Assembly: GCF_001921215.1 (NCBI RefSeq) | Contig: NZ_MSIF01000001.1 | Coordinates: 992,001 to 1,056,000, forward strand | Direction of reading: 5' to 3' | Source of the DNA: Actinophytocola xinjiangensis | GTDB lineage: Bacteria; Actinomycetota; Actinomycetes; Mycobacteriales; Pseudonocardiaceae | Length of the DNA stretch: 64,000 bases | Part shown: positions 1 to 9,715 of the stretch, piece by piece | How positions within the stretch are numbered: the first letter of the stretch is position 1 | How the letters are laid out: the number at the start of each line of letters is the position of its first letter | Program-made: the position numbers and the translations under genes | The notes under the pieces: model-generated | What the model was told of the DNA's origin: nothing | Database searches by the model: none | Seen by the model: only the letters and a program-made list of their open reading frames with translations

Positions 1-2391
1 GCCGGCGCGTCCGCCTTCCATGCGTGGCACGCGCTCGTCCCGCCGGGGGTCCTGGTCCTGCCGGTGGTGTTGCCCGGCCGGGAGGAGAGGTTCGACGAGC
101 CGCCGCTGACCACCGTCGGCGCGGCGGTCGCCGACATCGCCGGTCAGCTGGCGGGGGAGCTGCGCGGCGGGGACCGCGTCGTGGTGTTCGGCCACAGCCT
201 CGGCGCCGTGCTGGCCGACGAACTCGCGCACACCCTGACCAGAACATCCACTGTGGACGTTCTGGCGGTGGTCGTCAGCGGGTCGCCGGATCCCTGGCAC
301 GGCCGCACCGAACGAGCCACCGGCCTGCCCGACGACGAGTTCCTGGCGGCGCTGACCCGGATCGTGGGCTACACGCACCCCGCGCTGGCCGACCAGGACG
401 TACGCGAACTGGTGCTGCCGGTGTTGCGGGCCGACATCGCGATGCACGAGAACCACCGCCCCACCCACCACGATCCGCTGGACGTGCCCGTCACGGCCGT
501 ACGCGGCCGGGACGACCAGCTGGTCAGCGCGGCCGCGACCGAGGGATGGGCCGCGGCGACCACCTCGGCGTTCGACACCGTCGAGGTCGACGGCGGCCAC
601 ATGTACCTCGTGGACGACCCCGGCCCGCTGGTGGCGTTGATCGCGGCGCGGTTCCCGACCACCGTGGACGCCACGTTCCGGGCGGTGGCCAGGGCGCGGC
701 CGGACGCCACCGCGCTGGTGTGCGGCGACGACGTGCTGACCTACCGCGCACTCGACGCGCGCACCGACCGGTTCGCCGCCGCCCTGCGCGCGTCCGGCGC
801 CCGGCCGGGAGACCGCGTCGCGGTCTGCCTCGCGCGGTCGACCGACCTGGTGTGCGTGCTGGTCGCCGTGCTCAAGGCGGGCGGCGTGTACGTGCCCATG
901 GATCCGGCCAACCCGACCGCACGCCTGCGGTACCTCGTCGAGGACGCCGCCCCTCGCCTGGTCGTCACCGACCGGGACGACTTCCCGGCCGCCAGGGTGC
1001 TGCGGCCGGCCGACCTGGACACCGGCCACGGCGCACCCGGCGACCCTGGGACCACGGGAGACAGTCCCGCCTACGTCATCCACACCTCGGGGTCGACCGG
1101 CCGGCCCAAGGGTGTCGTGGTGGCGCACCGCAACGTCCTCGCGCTGCTCGCCGGCACCACCGGCGACTTCGCCCTCACCGTGACCGACACGTGGACGATG
1201 TTCCACTCCAGTGCGTTCGACTTCTCCGTCTGGGAGATGTGGGGCGCGTTGCTCACCGGCGCCCGGCTGGTCGTCGTTCCCTACTGGGTCTCCCGCTCAC
1301 CTGGGGAGTTCCACCGGCTGCTGGCCGTCGAGCGGGTGACCGTGCTGTGCCAGACGCCCTCGGCGTTCGCGCAGCTGCTCCACGCCGACCGGCGCGGCGA
1401 GGCGGAGCTGTCGGTGCGGTTGCTGATCTTCGGCGGCGAACCCCTGGACACCCGGATACTGCTCGACTGGTTCGACCGCCACCCGGAGGAGCACTGTCGG
1501 GTGGTCAACATGTACGGCATCACCGAGACCACCGTCCACGTCACCGCACAGACCCTCACCCGCCGGTCCGCCGCCGCCGGCACGCGGTCGGTCGGCCGGC
1601 CGCTCCCCGGCTGGACCGTGTCACTGCGCGACGAGCACGGCGCCCCGGTCCCCGACGGTGCTACCGGGGAGATCCACGTCGGCGGGGCCGGTGTCGCACT
1701 GGGCTACCTCGACCGGCCGGAGCTGACCGCCGCCCGGTTCCTGACCGGCCAGGACGGCGACCGTGTCTACCGCAGCGGCGACGCGGGCCGGTTCCTCCCG
1801 GACGGGCGACTCGAACACCTCGGCCGGCTCGACGGACAGGTCAAGATCCGGGGCTACCGGATCGAGCTGGACGAGATCCGCAACGTCCTGCTGGAGGACC
1901 CGGACGTCACGGCGGCCGCGGTGGTCGTCGGCGGCCGGCCGGGCGACCCGGCGACGGCTCGGCTCGACGCCTACGTCGTGTGCCGCGACCGGTCCGACGA
2001 GAACCCGACGAGTGCCCTGCTGGACCGGGCTGCCCGGGTGCTGCCCGACTACATGGTGCCCGCGACCGTGACCGCGGTGCCAGTGCTTCCGTTGACCGTC
2101 AACGGAAAGCTCGACCGTGACGCGCTGCCGGCACCACACCTGGGCCTGCCTGCCGAGCCGTCGGCGGAACCGGCTGGGGCGCTCACCACCGCGCTGCGCG
2201 AGGTGTGGCAGACCGTGCTGGGCGTGCCGGTCGGTCTCGACGACGTGTTCTTCCGCCTGGGCGGGAACTCGATCGCCGCGGCCAGGGTGCGCACGCTGAT
2301 GCTGGAGCGCGGCCTGCCCGACCTCTCGCTGCGGCAGCTCTACCGCGCACCGACCGTGCGCACGCTGGCCGCATCCCTCTCGGCCCGGTAA
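1..2391 (+). CDS. Thioesterase-adenylation-PCP fusion NRPS protein (5' end outside window)
   Basis: The frame is open from the first base, so the true start lies upstream. Counting residues from the window edge, residues 1-220 are an alpha/beta-hydrolase thioesterase of the type II family, with the PGREERF signature, the nucleophile in GHSLG (about residue 66), an Asp in GRDDQ and a His in GGHMYL. An adenylation domain follows with almost no linker (about 225-715), with HTSGSTGRPKG, YGITETT and the C-terminal NGKLDR motif. A PCP ends the protein (GGNSI, serine near 757). There is no condensation domain. By eye the specificity pocket reads D-F-W-C-I-G-M-V-H-K, close to the threonine consensus DFWNxGMVHK but with Cys for Asn. 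A thioesterase in front of an A-PCP pair is unusual; it may offload product from its own PCP. Domains are certain, the substrate is a guess. Confidence 0.93.
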   Translation, partial: AGASAFHAWHALVPPGVLVLPVVLPGREERFDEPPLTTVGAAVADIAGQLAGELRGGDRVVVFGHSLGAVLADELAHTLTRTSTVDVLAVVVSGSPDPWHGRTERATGLPDDEFLAALTRIVGYTHPALADQDVRELVLPVLRADIAMHENHRPTHHDPLDVPVTAVRGRDDQLVSAAATEGWAAATTSAFDTVEVDGGHMYLVDDPGPLVALIAARFPTTVDATFRAVARARPDATALVCGDDVLTYRALDARTDRFAAALRASGARPGDRVAVCLARSTDLVCVLVAVLKAGGVYVPMDPANPTARLRYLVEDAAPRLVVTDRDDFPAARVLRPADLDTGHGAPGDPGTTGDSPAYVIHTSGSTGRPKGVVVAHRNVLALLAGTTGDFALTVTDTWTMFHSSAFDFSVWEMWGALLTGARLVVVPYWVSRSPGEFHRLLAVERVTVLCQTPSAFAQLLHADRRGEAELSVRLLIFGGEPLDTRILLDWFDRHPEEHCRVVNMYGITETTVHVTAQTLTRRSAAAGTRSVGRPLPGWTVSLRDEHGAPVPDGATGEIHVGGAGVALGYLDRPELTAARFLTGQDGDRVYRSGDAGRFLPDGRLEHLGRLDGQVKIRGYRIELDEIRNVLLEDPDVTAAAVVVGGRPGDPATARLDAYVVCRDRSDENPTSALLDRAARVLPDYMVPATVTAVPVLPLTVNGKLDRDALPAPHLGLPAEPSAEPAGALTTALREVWQTVLGVPVGLDDVFFRLGGNSIAAARVRTLMLERGLPDLSLRQLYRAPTVRTLAASLSAR

Positions 2392-2403
2392 CCCCGCACC
2401 ACC

Positions 2404-2410
2404 AAGGAGG
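2404..2410 (+). promoter_or_regulatory. Strong ribosome binding site of the P450 gene
   Basis: AAGGAGG lies 4 bases before the ATG at 2415 and fixes that start. The frame itself stays open far upstream, over the end of the preceding NRPS gene. Confidence 0.7.
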
Positions 2411-2414
2411 CGTC

Positions 2415-3650
2415 ATGTCGGAGCCCGTCACCGGCGACTACATCACCAACCCCGGGGCGAACCCGCACGACCTGAGCGCGCGCCTGCGTGCCGAGTGCCC
2501 GGTGCACCGCATCGACTACCCGGTCGGGGCGAGCGCGTACGTGGTCGTGGACTACAAGACGAACCAGGAGGCGTTCAACGACCCCAGACTGTCCAAGCAA
2601 CTGGAGAACGCGCCGGCCTGGTTCCGCGAGCGGACGCTGAGCAACAGCCCGGTGGTCGCCGCCAGCATGGTGCTGTCCGACCCGCCGGAGCACACCCGGC
2701 TGCGCCGCCTGGTGTCCCGGTCGTTCCTGCCGCGCAGGCTCAAGCGGCTGCGGCCGGTCGTCCAGGGCATCACCGACGACCTGATCGACGCGTTCCCCGG
2801 GTCCGGCGAGATCGACCTGCTCACCGACTTCTCCTACCCACTGCCGCTCACCACGATCTGCGTCCTGTTCGGGGTACCGGAGTCCGACCGCGCGCTGTTC
2901 AAGTACTGGGGCACGTACCTGTCCGGCTCGCCGGGGGACACCGACCCCGGGCGGGCCGCCAAACGCAGGGAGGTCAACGACGAGGTCACCGAATACCTCG
3001 GTGCCGTGCTCGCCGACCGCCGCGCGCACCGCGACCAGTTGCGGGAGGACCTGTTCTCCGACCTCGTGCGCGCCGCCGACGAGGACGACATGTTCACCGA
3101 CGAGGAACTGGTCTCGACGATGATCCAGCTCATCCTCGCCGGCCACAAGACGACCGCCACCCTCATCGGCAACGGCACCGTGGCCCTGCTGCGTCACCCC
3201 GAGCAGCTCGCGCTGCTGCGGTCGCGCCCGGAGCTGGTGTCCTCGGCGGTGGAGGAGTTCCTGCGCTACGAGGGCTCGGTGGACCGGGGCTCGCTGCGCG
3301 TCGCGGCGCAGGACATGGAACTGGGTGGGGTGCACATCCCGAAGGAGAGCTTCGTGCACCTGTCCATCTCCGCCGCCAACCGGGACCCCTCGGTCTTCGT
3401 CGACCCGGACCGGCTCGACATCACCCGCTCACCGAACCAGCATTTCGCGTTCGGGCACGGCCCGCACTTCTGCGCAGGGTCGCCGCTGGCTCGACTGGAG
3501 GCGAACATCGCGTTCGAGACGCTGCTGCGCCGGCTGCCGTCCTTCGAGCTCGCGGTGCCGTTCGAGGAACTGCCCTGGATCGCCGACAGCTCGATCGGCC
3601 GGGGCGTCGAGGCCGTGCCGCTGCGCTACGAGAAGCGACTGCCGCGTTGA
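2415..3650 (+). CDS. Cytochrome P450 of the NRPS operon
   Basis: This 411-residue protein is a complete bacterial class I P450. It has the K-helix ExxR (EEFLR), the heme-binding loop FGHGPHFCAG with the cysteine near residue 352, and the I-helix AGHKTT near 241-246. Most relatives have an acidic residue (AGxE/DTT) where this one has lysine, which may alter proton delivery. It sits 23 bp after the thioesterase-A-PCP gene, and its stop overlaps the TTG start of the large synthetase (TTGA), so it is translated with the assembly line. The likely role is hydroxylation or another oxidation of a free or PCP-bound amino acid or of the peptide. Ferredoxin and reductase partners are not encoded nearby. 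Confidence 0.93.
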   Translation: MSEPVTGDYITNPGANPHDLSARLRAECPVHRIDYPVGASAYVVVDYKTNQEAFNDPRLSKQLENAPAWFRERTLSNSPVVAASMVLSDPPEHTRLRRLVSRSFLPRRLKRLRPVVQGITDDLIDAFPGSGEIDLLTDFSYPLPLTTICVLFGVPESDRALFKYWGTYLSGSPGDTDPGRAAKRREVNDEVTEYLGAVLADRRAHRDQLREDLFSDLVRAADEDDMFTDEELVSTMIQLILAGHKTTATLIGNGTVALLRHPEQLALLRSRPELVSSAVEEFLRYEGSVDRGSLRVAAQDMELGGVHIPKESFVHLSISAANRDPSVFVDPDRLDITRSPNQHFAFGHGPHFCAGSPLARLEANIAFETLLRRLPSFELAVPFEELPWIADSSIGRGVEAVPLRYEKRLPR

Positions 3651-6600
3651 CCGAGGACCCGCTGTTCCCGGAGCTGTTCACCCGGCAGGCCGACCGCACG
3701 CCGGACGCGGTCGCCGTCGTGAGTGGCCGGGCTCGGCTGACCTACCGCCAGCTGGAGGAACGGTCGGCCCGGCTCGCCGGGGCGCTCGTCGGGCTGGGCG
3801 CCGGTCCCGAACGGGTCATCGCGGTCGCACTGCCCCGGTCGGTGGACCTCTTGGTGTCGCTGATCGCCGTGCTGCGGTCGGGCAGTGCCTACCTGCCGGT
3901 CGACCTGGCCTACCCGGTGAGCAGGATCGAGTTCCTGTTCGCGGACGCGGCGCCGGCTCTCGTCGTCACCGAACCCGGTACCGAGCTGCCCGCCAACGCC
4001 CCCCGCCGGGTGTCCCCCGAGGACTCGGCGACCCGGCCCGCGCTGGCGGCCGTCCGGCCGCACGACCCGGCCTACGTGATCTACACGTCCGGGTCGACCG
4101 GACGGCCGAAGGGTGTGGTCGTCGAGCACACGTCGTTGGGCGCGTACCTGCGCCGCGCGCGGGACGCCTACCCCGACGCCGCGGGGACGTCGCTGGTGCA
4201 CACCCCGGCGGCGTTCGACCTCACGGTGACCGCGCTGTACACGCCGCTGGTCGCCGGCGGGACCGTCCGACTGTCCGAACTGGACGAACCGGGGCCGGTG
4301 CCGACCTTCGTGAAGGGCACACCGAGCCATCTCACCCTCCTCGACGGCCTGCCCCCGCAGGCGTCCCCGACCGGCACCCTGATCCTCGGCGGCGAGGCGC
4401 TGCACGCCGACATGCTGCGCGTCTGGCGCGTGGCGCACCCGGACGTGCTCGTCGTCAACGCGTACGGCCCCACCGAGGCCACCGTGAACTGCCTGGAGTT
4501 CCGCATCCCGCCCGGCACGGTGCTGCCGCCGGGGCCGGTCCCCATCGGCCGGCCGTTCCCCTACGTCCGGGCACACGTGCTCGACGACCGGCTGGTCCCG
4601 GTGGCCGAGGGGCGGACGGGTGAACTGTTCGTCGCGGGCGACGCGCTGGCCAGGGGCTACCTCAACCAGCCTGGTCTGACCGCCACGCGGTTCGTGGCCG
4701 ACCCGTACGGCCCGGCGGGTTCCCGGATGTACCGCACCGGCGACCTGGTGCGGGTGCGGGCCGACGGCGACCTGGAGTACGTCGGACGCGCCGACCACCA
4801 GGTCAAGGTGCGCGGCTTCCGTGTCGAGCCCGGTGAGATCGAGGCCGTGCTCACCGAGCACGACGCGGTCGCGCGGGCCGTCGTGGTGGCGGCCGGCGAG
4901 CGCCTCGTCGCCTACGTCGTCCCGGAGGGTGAAACGCCGACGGTGCGGACGCTGCGGGCCCACCTCGCGGCGCGCCTGCCCGCGCACATGGTGCCCTCGG
5001 TGTTCGTCCCGCTGCGCGAGATTCCCTTGACCGCCAACGGGAAACTCGACCGAGCGGCACTGCCCGCACCGGCGGCCCACCCCGGACCGGACGGCCGATC
5101 ACCGGAGAGCCCGGCCGAGGAACTGCTGTGCGACGTGTTCGCCGAGGTGCTCGGTGTGCGTCCGGTGTGGACGGATTCGGACTTTTTCGCGCTGGGCGGG
5201 CACTCCCTGCTCGCGGCCCGCCTGGACGGGCGGCTGCACGCCCGCACCGGGGTCCGGCTGGGTCTGCGCGCCGTGTTCGACGCGCCAACACCGGCCGCCC
5301 TCGCGGTCCGGCTCGCCGCGACGAGCGCGGAGCCGGCGATGCCGTCCATCCCGGCGCGGCCGGCCGGCGTGCCGATCCCGCTGTCACCGGGGCAGGCCCG
5401 GCTGTGGTTCACCGAGGGGCTGACCCCGGACACCGCCGAGTATGTCATTCCGGTCGCGCTGCGGATCAGCGGAAACCTGGACCCGGTCGTACTGGGGACC
5501 GCGCTGCGCCGGCTGACCGAACGGCACGAGGCGCTGCGCGTGCGTGTCGTCGTCCGCGGCGACCAGCCCGAGCAGGTCGTGGACCCGCCGCCGAGCGACC
5601 TGCTGCCGGTGACCGAACTCGACAGCGAGGACGCCCTCACGGCGTTCGTCGTCGCCAACGCCGTGCGGGCGATGGACCTGGCCGAGGGACCGTTGTTCCG
5701 CGCCGCGCTGGGACGCCGCGCGGCAGACGACCACGTCCTGGTGCTGTGCGTGCACCACATCGTCGCCGACGACTGGTCGCTGGCGGTCCTGGCCGACGAT
5801 CTCGCGGCGCTCTACGACGGCACGCTGCCCGCCCCGGTCGTGCGCTACTCCGACGTCGTCGCCTGGCAGCACGGGCGGACGGCGGACGCGCGACACCTGG
5901 ACCACTGGCGTTCCCGGCTCGCCGGCATGCCCCACGTGCTCGAACTGCCGACCGACCGGCCGAGGGCACGGGAGCGCGACCCCCGGGGAGCCCGGCTCAC
6001 GTTCGACCTGCCGCCGGCGCTCACGACCCGGCTGCGCACGCTGGCGGGGGAGTCGGGCGCGACACTGTTCATGGCGCTGCTCAGCGGGTTCCAGGCACTG
6101 CTGGCCCGGTACACCGGCGCGCGGGACTTCGCCGTAGGCACCCCGGTCGCCGGTCGCGACCACCCCGACACCGAGGACACGGTCGGGTTCTTCGCCAACC
6201 TGGTGGTGCTGCGTGCGGACCTGACAGGCGATCCCACGTTCCGCGACCTGGTGGACCGGGCGCGGGACATGGCGCTGTTTTCCTACGAACACCAGGACAC
6301 GCTGTTCGACCAGGTCGTCGAGGCGGTCCGGCCCCCGCGTGACCTCGGCCGCAACCCGCTGGTGCAGGTGGTGTTCGCCCTCCAGACAGCGGCGACCGCG
6401 TCCTGGCGGCTGCCCGGCCTGTGCGTGTCGCGTACCGACGCGCACACCCGCACCAGCAAGTTCGACCTGTTCGTCGCGCTGCACGAGCGCGGCGACGGCG
6501 GCCTCACCGGCATCGCCGAGTACCCGGTGGCGCTGTTCGACACGGCCACGATCGAGCGGCTGGTCGCGCACTACACCGCGCTGCTGACCGCGTTCGCCGA

Positions 6601-9600
6601 CGCGCCGGACCGCAGGGTGTTCACCGCGCCCCTGCTGTCCCCGCGGGAGACGGCGTGGTTGCGCCGGGCCGAGACCGGGCCGGTCGTCGACCTCGGCGAC
6701 CTGACCATCGACACCCTCGTGACCCGGCAGGTCGCCGCACGTCCGGACGCGGTGGCGGTCGTCGCCGGTACCGAAAGTCTCACCCGCGCCGAGCTCGACC
6801 ACGCGGCCAACCGGCTCGCGCACCACCTGCTGGCGGTCGGGGTCGGTCGGGAGACGCCGGTCGCCGTCTGTCTGCCGCGCGGACCGGACGTGCCCGTCGT
6901 GCTGCTGGGCATCCTGCGTGCGGGCGGCTGCTACGTCCCCCTCGACGCCGACTACCCCCGGGAACGCCTGGCCCACATGTTGGCCGACACCGGGGCGTCG
7001 GTCGTCATCGCCGCCAGCGAACTCGCCCCCCGGCTGCCCGGGCCGGTACTGGTCTGGGAGGACCTGCGGGACGCCGTGGCCGGGCTGCCCACGAGCCCTC
7101 CGCCGGTGGCCACCGCACCCGACCACATCGCCTACGTGATCTACACCTCCGGCTCGACCGGGACCCCCAAGGGCGTCCAGGTCAGCCATCGGGCCGTGGT
7201 GCGGCTCGTGCACGGGGCGAACTTCGCCGACCTCGGACCCGACACCACGGTGGCACTGCTCGCCCCCCTCTCGTTCGACGCGTCCACACTGGAGCTGTGG
7301 GGCGCGCTGTGCACGGGCGCCCGCCTGGCCGTGTTCCCCCCGGGCGTCCCCAGCGCCTCGGCGCTCGCGGATTTCGTCCGCTCGGCGGGAGTCACCCTGA
7401 TGTGGCTGACCGCGGGCCTGTTCCACGCGATCGTCGACACCGACCCGTCGGCGCTCACCGGGGTACGCCACCTGCTCACCGGCGGGGACGTCGTGTCCCG
7501 GGCGCACGTCGCGCGGTTGCGTGCGACCGGTGACGTGGTGGTCGGCAACGGGTACGGGCCCACCGAGTCCACCACCTTCGCCTGTGTGCACCGCGACATC
7601 GCGGCCGGTGACGCGGCGGCCGACGCTCCGGTGCCGATCGGTGTCCCCGTCACGAACACGACCGTGCACGTCCTCGACGAGTACCTCAACCGGGTTCCGG
7701 TCGGCGTGCCCGGTGATCTCCTGGTGGGCGGGCCCGGCCTGGCCAGGGGCTATCTCGGCAACCCCGGCCTGACCGCGCAACGCTTCACCGCCAACCCGTT
7801 CGAGCCGGGCACCCGCCTGTACCGGACCGGCGACCGGGTGCGGTGGCTGCCCTCCGGCGACCTGGAGTTCCTGGGGCGTGCTGACCGGCAGCTGAAGGTC
7901 AGGGGCTTCCGGGTCGAGCCGGGGGAGATCGAGGCCCGCCTGCTCGAGCACCCGTCGGTGACCCGTGCGCTGGTCGTCGCGAACACCGACGCCGGCGGCG
8001 ACAAACGGCTCGTGGCCTACGTCGCCGGCAGCGCGGACCGCACGCGGTTGCGGGACCACTGCGGTCGAGGACTACCCAGTCACCTGGTGCCAGCCGCCTT
8101 CGTCGTACTGCCCGAACTCCCCTTGGACCCCAACGGAAAGGTCGACCGGACGGCGCTGCCCGACCCGGACTGGACGGGTGGCGCGGCGGCGCGTCGGGAG
8201 CCGGAGACACCCGTGGAACGGGCGATCGCGGAGGTCTGGGCGCGGACGCTGGACGTCCCGGTTCCCGGCCTGGACGACGACTTCTTCGCGCTGGGCGGGC
8301 ACTCCCTGGCCGCCACCAGGATCGTGACCCGCCTCCGTTCCCGGCTGGGCGTCGTCCTCGGCGTGCACTCGCTGTTCCGTTCCCCGACGGTCGCCACGCT
8401 GGCCGCCGAGGTCGCCGAGGCCCTGCCCAACGACGTCGAACCGATCCCGCGCCACACCGGGCCGGTGCCGCTCGCGCCGGTCCAGTCCGGGCTCTGGCTC
8501 GCCGGTTTCCTCGACCCCGGCGGCGCCGAGTACCTGGTGACCCGGGCACTGCGGCTGCGCGGCACCCTCGATGTCCCCGCGCTGGCGTCGGCGCTGGCCA
8601 CCGTCGTGGCCCGGCACGAACCCCTGCGCACCCGGTATCCGATGCGCGAGGACGAACCCGTGGGGTGGATCGACCCGCCGGGCCCGGTTCCGCTTCCCGT
8701 GGAGGACGTCACCGACGTCGACGCCTTCCTCGAGACCTGTGCCGCCGCGCCGCTCGACCTCGCCGACGGGACGGTGTTCCGCGCCGCGCTCGGCCGGCTC
8801 GCTCCCGACGACCACGTCCTCGTCCTGCTCGCCCACCACATCGCCATCGACGGCTGGTCGATCGGGGTGCTCGCCGACGAACTGTCCGCCGCCTACGCCG
8901 CGCACCGCGACGGCCGGCCACCCGATCTGCCCCCGCTGCCCATCCGTTACGCCGACTACGCCGCGTGGGCCGTCGGCCGCGACACCGGCGTCGAGCACTG
9001 GGCGGCCACCCTCAAGGGCATGCCACCGGTCGTCGACCTGGCCGCCGACCGTCCCCGGCCGAGGGATCGGGACACCAGCGGCGCCCTGGTTCCGTTCACG
9101 GTCCCGGCTCCGCTGGCGGCGCGGGTCGCCGCGCTCGCGTCGGCCAGACGCACCACGCCGTTCGTGGTGTTGGTCGCCGCGTTCACCGTGCTGGTGCGGG
9201 AACGTACGGGCCTGCACGACTTCGGGATCGGCACCCCCATGGCCGGCCGGCGCCATCCCGACACCGAACGGCTGGTCGGCCACTTCGTGAACACAGTCGT
9301 CCTGCGCGCTGACCTCGCCGGTCGGCCGGCGTTCACGACGCTGGTCGACCGGTTGCGTGACACCACGCTCACCGCCATCGACCACCAGGACGTGCCGTTC
9401 GACCGGGTCGTGCGGGCGCTCGGGCCACCACGAGAGCTGTCCAGGAACCCGTTGGCACAACTGGTCGTCGTGGTCGGGGCGGGTGCGGAGGGCTGGCGGT
9501 TCGCCGGCCTGTCGACCGAACTCCTGCCCCGGCACACGCGGACCAGCAAGTTCGACCTGACCGTGGCACTGCACGATCGGGCGGACGGCTCGCTGGCCGG

Positions 9601-9715
9601 ATCCGTCGAGTACGCGACCGCGCTGTTCGGCGAGGACACGGTCCGCGCCCTCGCCGCCCGGTACACGGCGCTGGTCGAGGACCTGGTGGGCGCCCCGGAG
9701 GAACCGGTGTGGTGA
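3647..9715 (+). CDS. Two-module NRPS, A-PCP-C-A-PCP-C
   Basis: About 2022 residues. Order: A1 (about 8-490), PCP1 (GGHSL, serine near 520), C1 (HHIVADDWS near 702), A2 (YTSGSTGTPKG near 1165), PCP2 (GGHSL near 1549), C2 (HHIAIDGWS near 1729, running to the C-terminus). Both C domains have intact HHxxxDxxS motifs. There is no epimerase or thioesterase. The protein begins with an A domain and ends with a C domain, so C2 must accept an amino acid from a PCP on another protein, plausibly the upstream thioesterase-A-PCP. By eye A1 reads D-L-T-K-I-G-A-V-N-K (a Lys at position 278, as in Asp/Asn/Glu-type pockets). A2 reads D-A-L-W-L-G-G-T-F-K, matching valine codes. The start chosen is TTG at 3647, overlapping the P450 stop; no strong ribosome site is visible. 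Confidence 0.93.
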   Translation: MTEDPLFPELFTRQADRTPDAVAVVSGRARLTYRQLEERSARLAGALVGLGAGPERVIAVALPRSVDLLVSLIAVLRSGSAYLPVDLAYPVSRIEFLFADAAPALVVTEPGTELPANAPRRVSPEDSATRPALAAVRPHDPAYVIYTSGSTGRPKGVVVEHTSLGAYLRRARDAYPDAAGTSLVHTPAAFDLTVTALYTPLVAGGTVRLSELDEPGPVPTFVKGTPSHLTLLDGLPPQASPTGTLILGGEALHADMLRVWRVAHPDVLVVNAYGPTEATVNCLEFRIPPGTVLPPGPVPIGRPFPYVRAHVLDDRLVPVAEGRTGELFVAGDALARGYLNQPGLTATRFVADPYGPAGSRMYRTGDLVRVRADGDLEYVGRADHQVKVRGFRVEPGEIEAVLTEHDAVARAVVVAAGERLVAYVVPEGETPTVRTLRAHLAARLPAHMVPSVFVPLREIPLTANGKLDRAALPAPAAHPGPDGRSPESPAEELLCDVFAEVLGVRPVWTDSDFFALGGHSLLAARLDGRLHARTGVRLGLRAVFDAPTPAALAVRLAATSAEPAMPSIPARPAGVPIPLSPGQARLWFTEGLTPDTAEYVIPVALRISGNLDPVVLGTALRRLTERHEALRVRVVVRGDQPEQVVDPPPSDLLPVTELDSEDALTAFVVANAVRAMDLAEGPLFRAALGRRAADDHVLVLCVHHIVADDWSLAVLADDLAALYDGTLPAPVVRYSDVVAWQHGRTADARHLDHWRSRLAGMPHVLELPTDRPRARERDPRGARLTFDLPPALTTRLRTLAGESGATLFMALLSGFQALLARYTGARDFAVGTPVAGRDHPDTEDTVGFFANLVVLRADLTGDPTFRDLVDRARDMALFSYEHQDTLFDQVVEAVRPPRDLGRNPLVQVVFALQTAATASWRLPGLCVSRTDAHTRTSKFDLFVALHERGDGGLTGIAEYPVALFDTATIERLVAHYTALLTAFADAPDRRVFTAPLLSPRETAWLRRAETGPVVDLGDLTIDTLVTRQVAARPDAVAVVAGTESLTRAELDHAANRLAHHLLAVGVGRETPVAVCLPRGPDVPVVLLGILRAGGCYVPLDADYPRERLAHMLADTGASVVIAASELAPRLPGPVLVWEDLRDAVAGLPTSPPPVATAPDHIAYVIYTSGSTGTPKGVQVSHRAVVRLVHGANFADLGPDTTVALLAPLSFDASTLELWGALCTGARLAVFPPGVPSASALADFVRSAGVTLMWLTAGLFHAIVDTDPSALTGVRHLLTGGDVVSRAHVARLRATGDVVVGNGYGPTESTTFACVHRDIAAGDAAADAPVPIGVPVTNTTVHVLDEYLNRVPVGVPGDLLVGGPGLARGYLGNPGLTAQRFTANPFEPGTRLYRTGDRVRWLPSGDLEFLGRADRQLKVRGFRVEPGEIEARLLEHPSVTRALVVANTDAGGDKRLVAYVAGSADRTRLRDHCGRGLPSHLVPAAFVVLPELPLDPNGKVDRTALPDPDWTGGAAARREPETPVERAIAEVWARTLDVPVPGLDDDFFALGGHSLAATRIVTRLRSRLGVVLGVHSLFRSPTVATLAAEVAEALPNDVEPIPRHTGPVPLAPVQSGLWLAGFLDPGGAEYLVTRALRLRGTLDVPALASALATVVARHEPLRTRYPMREDEPVGWIDPPGPVPLPVEDVTDVDAFLETCAAAPLDLADGTVFRAALGRLAPDDHVLVLLAHHIAIDGWSIGVLADELSAAYAAHRDGRPPDLPPLPIRYADYAAWAVGRDTGVEHWAATLKGMPPVVDLAADRPRPRDRDTSGALVPFTVPAPLAARVAALASARRTTPFVVLVAAFTVLVRERTGLHDFGIGTPMAGRRHPDTERLVGHFVNTVVLRADLAGRPAFTTLVDRLRDTTLTAIDHQDVPFDRVVRALGPPRELSRNPLAQLVVVVGAGAEGWRFAGLSTELLPRHTRTSKFDLTVALHDRADGSLAGSVEYATALFGEDTVRALAARYTALVEDLVGAPEEPVW

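Noticed and set aside
2205-2414. In-frame extension of the P450 upstream into the previous gene
   Set aside because: The ATG at 2415 has an AAGGAGG site and the normal P450 N-terminus; the extension reads as a shadow of the NRPS gene.
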